A DNA stretch of 10,753 nucleotides, taken from positions 1-10,753 of the forward strand of contig JAUXBM010000032.1 in NCBI GenBank assembly GCA_030619415.1, given 5' to 3'. Source of the DNA: Chlorobiota bacterium. GTDB lineage: Bacteria; Bacteroidota; Bacteroidia; Bacteroidales; F082. The notes beneath the pieces are model-generated. The model did not search any database and was not told where the DNA came from. It worked only from the letters and a program-made list of their open reading frames with translations. This document shows, piece after piece, positions 6,496 to 10,753 of the stretch (within the stretch, counting starts at the first letter, position 1; each line of letters starts with the position of its first letter). A program made the translations under genes and the position numbers.

Positions 6496-7125
6496 TTAAA
6501 CAGTTAAGTTTTGTTCATCTTTTAGCTTCACACCAGTCATGAATATATGAGAAAGCACCCAGAGAAACAGCGCAATGAAAAGGACATAGCTATATGATTC
6601 CATCTCACCTGTTATCTCAAGGTGCTCGAACTCAATATGTTTTGCAACGACATAGTAAAACAGGCGGCTGTAGATTATCATAAAAAACCACAAACCGGCC
6701 AAACCGTAAGCCATCTTTTGCAGCATTTGAATGTTGAAACGCTCAAAGATATCGCCTCGGTAAACATTACCAATAAACCTTTTGAACATTAGGAATACAT
6801 AAAGGAAAATAGATACAATACCAAGCATGAGCCCTCCGATCCATTTAGCGATAACAACATTGGTATTTATAAAATGCACCTTACCTGTTCCTTCAACAAA
6901 TTCAACCTCCTGGTTTTGACCAAACAGATAAAGCGAACCTTTTTCGGTATATTTTACTTCTGACATCAAACCGGCATGTATTTGCATTTTATCTCCCAAT
7001 AATTCCAATTGTAAAGCAATATTAAAGGCGAAAGCGCCAATAAATACAGCAACAAACAGCCAAAATGAAATTTGAGTTAACCAATAGATTATGCGGATAC
7101 TCAGCGGATTTTTTCTTGTTTCCAT
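6496..7125 (-). CDS. DUF2975 family membrane protein
   Basis: Starting at the ATG at 7125 this is a 209-residue protein with four predicted membrane segments at about 15-40, 90-114, 136-161 and 176-199. A polar, beta-rich loop of about 50 residues lies between the first two. The stretch GDIFERFNIQMLQKMAYGLAGL, just before the third segment, is the hallmark of DUF2975 proteins. The family has no established biochemical function. It is usually encoded immediately upstream of a YozG-type XRE regulator, as here (two-base gap), which suggests a membrane sensor or antagonist for that regulator. An in-frame TTG two codons earlier is possible but less likely than the ATG. A good Bacteroidota promoter lies 36-65 bases upstream of the chosen start. 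Confidence 0.85.
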   Translation of the reverse strand: METRKNPLSIRIIYWLTQISFWLFVAVFIGAFAFNIALQLELLGDKMQIHAGLMSEVKYTEKGSLYLFGQNQEVEFVEGTGKVHFINTNVVIAKWIGGLMLGIVSIFLYVFLMFKRFIGNVYRGDIFERFNIQMLQKMAYGLAGLWFFMIIYSRLFYYVVAKHIEFEHLEITGEMESYSYVLFIALFLWVLSHIFMTGVKLKDEQNLTV

Positions 7126-7160
7126 GATCAATTGGTTTTAGATTGCTTATAAATTCAAAA

Positions 7161-7190
7161 CAAAGATAAAACAAATTTATTGTTTATCAA
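7161..7190 (-). promoter_or_regulatory. Bacteroidota-type promoter of the DUF2975-XRE operon
   Basis: On the minus strand TATCTTTG (plus-strand 7161-7168) fits the -7 consensus TAnnTTTG, and TTG (7188-7190) lies exactly 19 bases upstream, as expected for the -33 box. Transcription would start near 7154 and give a leader of about 28 bases. The spacer is itself an imperfect inverted repeat, GATAAAACAA-ATTTA-TTGTTTATC at 7165-7188 with one bulged A. This would place a dimeric repressor directly over the promoter. Confidence 0.65.
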
Positions 7191-7198
7191 GTAATTTT

Positions 7199-7241
7199 TA
7201 TTGTATTTCGATAATTATTTTCCTGTTTTACAGATACAATA
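7199..7241. promoter_or_regulatory. Inverted repeat TATTGTAT/ATACAATA upstream of the DUF2975-XRE promoter
   Basis: The 8-bp arms at 7199-7206 and 7234-7241 are perfect inverted repeats separated by 27 bases. The interval includes CTGTTTTACAG (7223-7233), itself a CTGT/ACAG palindrome. The array lies just upstream of the -33 box at 7188-7190, in a position suited to a regulator. ATACAAT also occurs at 6140-6146, in front of ygeY. The rest of the 7126-7327 gap shows no gene and no strong terminator for the glycosyltransferase operon. Confidence 0.4.
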
Positions 7242-7327
7242 AAACTAAAAGACAACTTGCTTTACAGGCAACTGATTGTGATTCAATGAAATAAGCAATC
7301 AGAAAATAGGGGCTAGAAAAGAGGGGT

Positions 7328-8473
7328 TTATACAAACTTATTAAGCCAGTCGGCCAGTTCCTTGACAAGAACGTTGTAGTCAAATTTTCGGAGTGCCACT
7401 TCCCTGGCCTTTTCAGACATCTGCCGGATCTGCTGCTGGTCTTCGAGAAGAGCCCGAATGTTTTTTCCAAGTACTTCGGGTGAGCGTTCAGTTAAAATCC
7501 CTACTTCTGGATTTATAATCAAACCGACCCCTCCCCCGTCATAGGCGACTACCGCTGTACCTCCTGCAAGTGCTTCTGCATAGATAATCCCAAAATGCTC
7601 TTTCTTTTCGGGTGCGGCAGTGAGTATTGCGGCAGCATTGATTAGCCTGGCTTTATCCTCGGAAGAAACAAAACCCAGCAATTTGCCACGATCGTCCAAA
7701 TTATCTTCGAGTTCCTTTTCAAGCTCACCGGCGCCTATTAACAAAGTTTGGGCAAGATCGGCATATTGCTTTGATGCCTCAACAACATTTTGAGGTCCTT
7801 TTGATTTTGTCAATGCACCCGGACAAATGATATATTTTTCGTGCAAATTATACTTTTCTCGAATTCCCTGGGTGTTTTCAGGCCTGAAATCAACAAGATC
7901 CACACCACAAGGTAAAATTAAAAAACGGTCATCCGGTAACGCGACCAATGGTTTTACCAGCGCGTCGCGCACATACTCGGTCGTGACGATAATTCCTTTG
8001 GCTTCTTCAATGGCCTTTTGAATTAATTCCCATACTTCATCGTTCCACAATTTTTCATGCCGTGGCTCAATTCCGGTACCATGCAGGAAAAGAACGAAAG
8101 GAATATTAAACCTGGCCGCGACATTGTGAACGGCGATTGCACTCAGGTTTGCGTGGTGCCCTATAAATATGTCAACATTTTCTGCAATTTTTTCTAATGC
8201 AGTTTCATAATCCGGAAGGTACGAAACAGCTTCTGCAAAATCCATCCTGGCTACCTGTTTTTGCTGTGCCCCAGCGGATGGCAAATATTCGTGCACAGGT
8301 TTAATTGGGGAATGCAATTGAATATCGATGTTGATCGCCCCGGCTATTCCATCACCAATTTCAGGATGCAAAAAATAAACCTGGTGTCCTTGTTTGATCA
8401 AAAACCTGACATGCTGACGAGCAACTTCACCGCTGCCCCTACCCTTGTTTAATAAAAGGATGGCTATCCTCAT
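7328..8473 (-). CDS. GT4 family glycosyltransferase
   Basis: This 381-residue protein has the two-Rossmann GT-B layout. The N-terminus begins MRIAILLLNKGRGSGEVARQ, with a glycine-rich acceptor-side loop (11-15), and FLHGTG lies at 129-134. A linker contains LPCGVDL (187-193). The C-terminal domain carries the nucleotide-sugar motif: ICPGALTKSKGPQNVVEA (216-233) and the EX7E motif E292-E300 in KEHFGIIYAEALAGGTAVVAYDGGG. This group transfers sugars from nucleotide donors to glycans, lipids or small molecules in the cytoplasm; donor and acceptor cannot be read from the sequence. Its ATG overlaps the stop of the upstream symporter gene by one base (TAATG), so it is translationally coupled. The functional link with an amino-acid symporter is not obvious. 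There are no signs of truncation. Confidence 0.9.
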   Translation of the reverse strand: MRIAILLLNKGRGSGEVARQHVRFLIKQGHQVYFLHPEIGDGIAGAINIDIQLHSPIKPVHEYLPSAGAQQKQVARMDFAEAVSYLPDYETALEKIAENVDIFIGHHANLSAIAVHNVAARFNIPFVLFLHGTGIEPRHEKLWNDEVWELIQKAIEEAKGIIVTTEYVRDALVKPLVALPDDRFLILPCGVDLVDFRPENTQGIREKYNLHEKYIICPGALTKSKGPQNVVEASKQYADLAQTLLIGAGELEKELEDNLDDRGKLLGFVSSEDKARLINAAAILTAAPEKKEHFGIIYAEALAGGTAVVAYDGGGVGLIINPEVGILTERSPEVLGKNIRALLEDQQQIRQMSEKAREVALRKFDYNVLVKELADWLNKFV

Positions 8474-10125
8474 TATTTGAATTTTTTAATTTCACCCGCC
8501 TTTAATTGCTTCCAGTAGAGGTTCAGGTCTTTTCGCACCTCCGGTGCAAGAATGAGTAAGCCGAGAATATTTGGGAATCCCATCGACAGGATCATCATGT
8601 CAGAAAAGTCGATGACTGATCCCAGGTTTGAAGATGCACCAACAACAATGAACCCCAAAAAAACGATGAAATAAAAATACTTGGCTACATTTCTGTTGCC
8701 AAACATTTTTTCGCTAATGCTGCCAAATAAATAATCGAATCCTTTAAGCCCATAATACGACCAGGAGATCATGGTAGAAAATGCAAACAAAAAGATGGCG
8801 ATAACAAGCACATAAGGGAACCACCAAATTACCTGTTCAAATGCGTTTGATGTCAATTGGGCGCCTTCCAATCCCAAAGGATTTTCGTATGTTCCGGTGA
8901 ATATCAACACCAAAGCAGTCATTGTGCAAATAACCACGGTATCGACAAAAGGCTCTAACAAAGCAACAAATCCTTCGGTAACCGGTCGGTCGGTTTTAAC
9001 TGCCGAGTGTGCAATCGCTGCTGAGCCTACACCCGCCTCATTTGAAAAGGCTGCACGCTGAAACCCAACAATCAGCACGCCGATAATTCCGCCCTTTAGT
9101 GCATCCGCAGAAAAAGCACCATCCCAGATCAGCCTAAAAGCTTCACCGGTATGTTGAATATTCATGGCGATGATTACCAATGCTGTTCCAACATAAACAA
9201 AGGCCATGATCGGTACTATTTTGTCGGTAACCTTGGCAATACTTTTGATGCCCCCAATGATTACAAAACCCACCAAAATAGCAAGAATAATTCCAAACCA
9301 GGCACCGTAATCCCCAATTCCCGGGGCGATATAAGCCAATTGAGAAAATGCCTGATTCGCCTGGAACATATTTCCACCGCCAAACGAGCCACCAATAACC
9401 AATATTGCAAACAAACCGGCAAGGATAATACCCAGCCACTTCATATTTTTTTTCTTCAAACCATCACGTAAGTAGTACATCGGCCCGCCCGATACTACAC
9501 CATCTTTATCAATCTTCCGGTATTTAACCCCCAGTGTACATTCAGTAAATTTGGACGACATTCCCAAAATACCGGCAACAATCATCCATAAAGTAGCACC
9601 GGGCCCACCAATTGTAATGGCAATAGCAACACCGGCAATATTTCCTAATCCAACGGTAGCAGAAAGGGCTGTAGTAAGTGCCTGGAAATGCGATACCTCG
9701 CCCGGATTATCCGGGTCGTCGTATTTACCCATTACGAGTTGGATTGCATGTTTAAATCCAGTAAAATTGACAAAACGCATCATAATGGTGAAGGTCACGG
9801 CCCCAAATATCAACCACATGACGATAAATGGTACGTTTGATGTCAATGGCTGTCCGGATTCATCCACATAGGGCTTACCAAACTCATCATAAATTATCGG
9901 GTCACTCATTCCTGTTGCGGCAAATGGATCCCAGAATAAAACCAGCGTCATCCATTCAACCACCGGCTGAAATGCCTGGTCAATGCGCTGACTGATTGTA
10001 GGGTCCTGATTTTCTTCAACTTCAGTTGTTTTATCGGTGTTTTCCCGGATGGTTTGCTGAGCTGAAACTTCAAATGAACTAACTAAAAATAAAAGGGTAA
10101 TGAGTAGTGTAAACGTCTTGATCAT
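8473..10125 (-). CDS. Sodium:alanine/glycine symporter (AgcS family)
   Basis: Starting at the ATG at 10125 this is a 550-residue protein. Residues 1-23 form a signal peptide ending VSSFEVSA-Q, followed by an acidic linker and an amphipathic segment. A first membrane helix begins near residue 99. The family signature ALTTALSATVGLGNIAGVAIAITIGGPGA (150-178) and the region FQRAAFSNEAGVGSAAIAHSA (355-375) identify the AgcS (TC 2.A.25) transporters, which import alanine or glycine with Na+ across the inner membrane. About ten more hydrophobic helices follow. A periplasmic-looking insert (about 65-98) before the first core helix and the signal peptide make it longer than typical proteobacterial members; similar forms occur in Bacteroidota. 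An in-frame ATG at 10179 would add 18 residues in front of the signal peptide, so it was rejected. It is the first gene of a two-gene minus-strand operon with the glycosyltransferase. No TAnnTTTG box was found for it. Confidence 0.92.
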   Translation of the reverse strand: MIKTFTLLITLLFLVSSFEVSAQQTIRENTDKTTEVEENQDPTISQRIDQAFQPVVEWMTLVLFWDPFAATGMSDPIIYDEFGKPYVDESGQPLTSNVPFIVMWLIFGAVTFTIMMRFVNFTGFKHAIQLVMGKYDDPDNPGEVSHFQALTTALSATVGLGNIAGVAIAITIGGPGATLWMIVAGILGMSSKFTECTLGVKYRKIDKDGVVSGGPMYYLRDGLKKKNMKWLGIILAGLFAILVIGGSFGGGNMFQANQAFSQLAYIAPGIGDYGAWFGIILAILVGFVIIGGIKSIAKVTDKIVPIMAFVYVGTALVIIAMNIQHTGEAFRLIWDGAFSADALKGGIIGVLIVGFQRAAFSNEAGVGSAAIAHSAVKTDRPVTEGFVALLEPFVDTVVICTMTALVLIFTGTYENPLGLEGAQLTSNAFEQVIWWFPYVLVIAIFLFAFSTMISWSYYGLKGFDYLFGSISEKMFGNRNVAKYFYFIVFLGFIVVGASSNLGSVIDFSDMMILSMGFPNILGLLILAPEVRKDLNLYWKQLKAGEIKKFK

Positions 10126-10206
10126 GCCGGCTTTTTTTCGGATAATGAAATTAATCGGAAAAATACTAAAAGATTCCATTGTTGCGGGCCCTTCTTTTAT
10201 ATTTCT

Positions 10207-10214
10207 TATTTTTG
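10207..10214 (+). promoter_or_regulatory. Possible -7 promoter box for the helix-hairpin-helix gene
   Basis: TATTTTTG fits TAnnTTTG and would start transcription near 10220, about 44 bases before the ATG at 10265. The nearest TTG upstream, 10182-10184, is 22 bases away, longer than ideal. Between the box and the ATG lies GCACG-CTTAT-CGTGC (10226-10240), a 5-bp inverted repeat that may be an operator or leader hairpin. Confidence 0.35.
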
Positions 10215-10264
10215 TTTGGCTAACTGCACGCTTATCGTGCTTGATTAACCGAATCTACACCCAA

Positions 10265-10753
10265 ATGCTCAGAAAACCGAAATCGTGGTTGCGTGTATTT
10301 TTTACTTTAAACAAAGGTGAACAAAGAGGAATATTAATATTGACCTTGTGCATTATTTTGGTACTCATTGGTAATCTATTCATTCCAGTTTTTATCGAAG
10401 ATACGCCATCTGACGTTAGCCAATTCAAACAAAACATTGTCGCTTTCAGGAAGATACAGCAAGGACTTTCAGATTCTATTCGCATTGAAAAACTTCAAAA
10501 CCGGGGCGAACTTGACCTGGCCCTGGCCGAACAAAAACTAAAACCTTTTCCCTTTGATCCAAACGGATTACCAGCAGAACTTTGGAAAAAAATCGGCCTG
10601 ACTGACAAACAGATAAGAAGTATCAAAAACTACGAATCCAAATCAGGAAGATTTCGCAGAAAAGAAGACCTAAAGAAAATGTACGCAATTTCGGATGTTG
10701 AGTACCAGGTGCTTGAACCTTATATCCGAATCAAATCTCCTTTCAAAACACAA
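10265..10753 (+). CDS. Membrane-anchored helix-hairpin-helix (ComEA-like) protein, 3' partial
   Basis: The frame stays open to the window edge and 163 residues are visible. A basic N-terminus, MLRKPKSWLR, precedes FFTLNKGEQRG and one membrane helix at about 22-43 (ILILTLCIILVLIGNLFIP). A polar linker follows, then a helix-hairpin-helix unit at 98-154: DPNGLPAELWKKIGLTDKQIRSIKNY, continuing to YAISDVEYQVLEPYI. Proteins of this design, with one or more HhH units after a membrane anchor, are very common in Bacteroidota. They are called ComEA-like, but a DNA-uptake role has not been shown for most. The domain is expected to face the periplasm. The same frame is open further upstream, with an ATG at 10145, but the typical family N-terminus begins at 10265 and that extension would overlap the symporter's promoter region. 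Confidence 0.82.
   Translation, partial: MLRKPKSWLRVFFTLNKGEQRGILILTLCIILVLIGNLFIPVFIEDTPSDVSQFKQNIVAFRKIQQGLSDSIRIEKLQNRGELDLALAEQKLKPFPFDPNGLPAELWKKIGLTDKQIRSIKNYESKSGRFRRKEDLKKMYAISDVEYQVLEPYIRIKSPFKTQ

Noticed and set aside
7228..7470. 80-codon minus-strand frame over the 3' end of the glycosyltransferase
   Set aside because: It overlaps the conserved C-terminal helix of the glycosyltransferase in another frame and has no family resemblance.
9151..9871. Two open frames of about 106 codons on the plus strand opposite the symporter, and a 98-codon minus-strand frame at 9143-9439
   Set aside because: All overlap the conserved AgcS coding sequence in other frames. The translations look like shadows of membrane-protein codons.
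10145..10264. In-frame upstream extension of the helix-hairpin-helix gene to an ATG at 10145
   Set aside because: The extension would cover the divergent promoter region and add a second hydrophobic segment before the family-typical N-terminus at 10265. A likely -7 box at 10207-10214 also falls inside it.

Overview
The window looks like chromosomal DNA of an anaerobic or facultative member of the Bacteroidota, probably a Bacteroidales/Marinilabiliales-type lineage. The support is AT-rich intergenic DNA, almost no Shine-Dalgarno sequences, several TAnnTTTG-type -7 promoter boxes, and protein variants typical of that phylum (a signal-peptide-bearing AgcS symporter and a single-TM helix-hairpin-helix protein). 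The lineage is an inference. The window is gene-dense, with nine CDS in view (two cut by the edges) and no RNA genes, CRISPR array or insertion sequence seen.

Positions 1-6095 hold most of an anaerobic purine/urate-type catabolic locus of the E. coli ygeW-ygeY-hydA-ssnA kind. A plus-strand operon carries the 3' end of a xanthine-dehydrogenase-type molybdenum hydroxylase, an SsnA amidohydrolase, a membrane protein with a YgjV-like N-terminus and a GNAT-like C-terminus, and a HydA dihydropyrimidinase/hydantoinase. Facing it on the minus strand are ygeY (M20 metallohydrolase) and ygeW (carbamoyltransferase paralogue). The likely logic is that the molybdenum enzyme oxidises or reduces a purine, SsnA and HydA deaminate it and open its rings, and YgeY and YgeW process the ureido or amino-acid-like products. 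Other usual partners, ygeX and ygfK, are not in view. The two arms meet at a 48-bp palindromic REP-like element whose ends supply both stop codons. A degenerate 7-bp tandem repeat fills the ygeY-ygeW gap.

Positions 6096-7327 hold a DUF2975 membrane protein and a small XRE-type regulator in an operon behind a clear Bacteroidota promoter. The flanking intergenic DNA is rich in palindromes and shares short words on both sides of the pair. Positions 7328-10125 hold a minus-strand pair, a sodium:alanine (AgcS) symporter and a GT4 glycosyltransferase, which overlap by one base. Divergent from these, a membrane-anchored helix-hairpin-helix protein starts at 10265 and runs off the window.

The points most worth following are the unstudied YgjV/GNAT gene inside the purine operon, the REP-like element that ends both converging genes, the heptamer array, and the possible operators around the XRE/DUF2975 pair.
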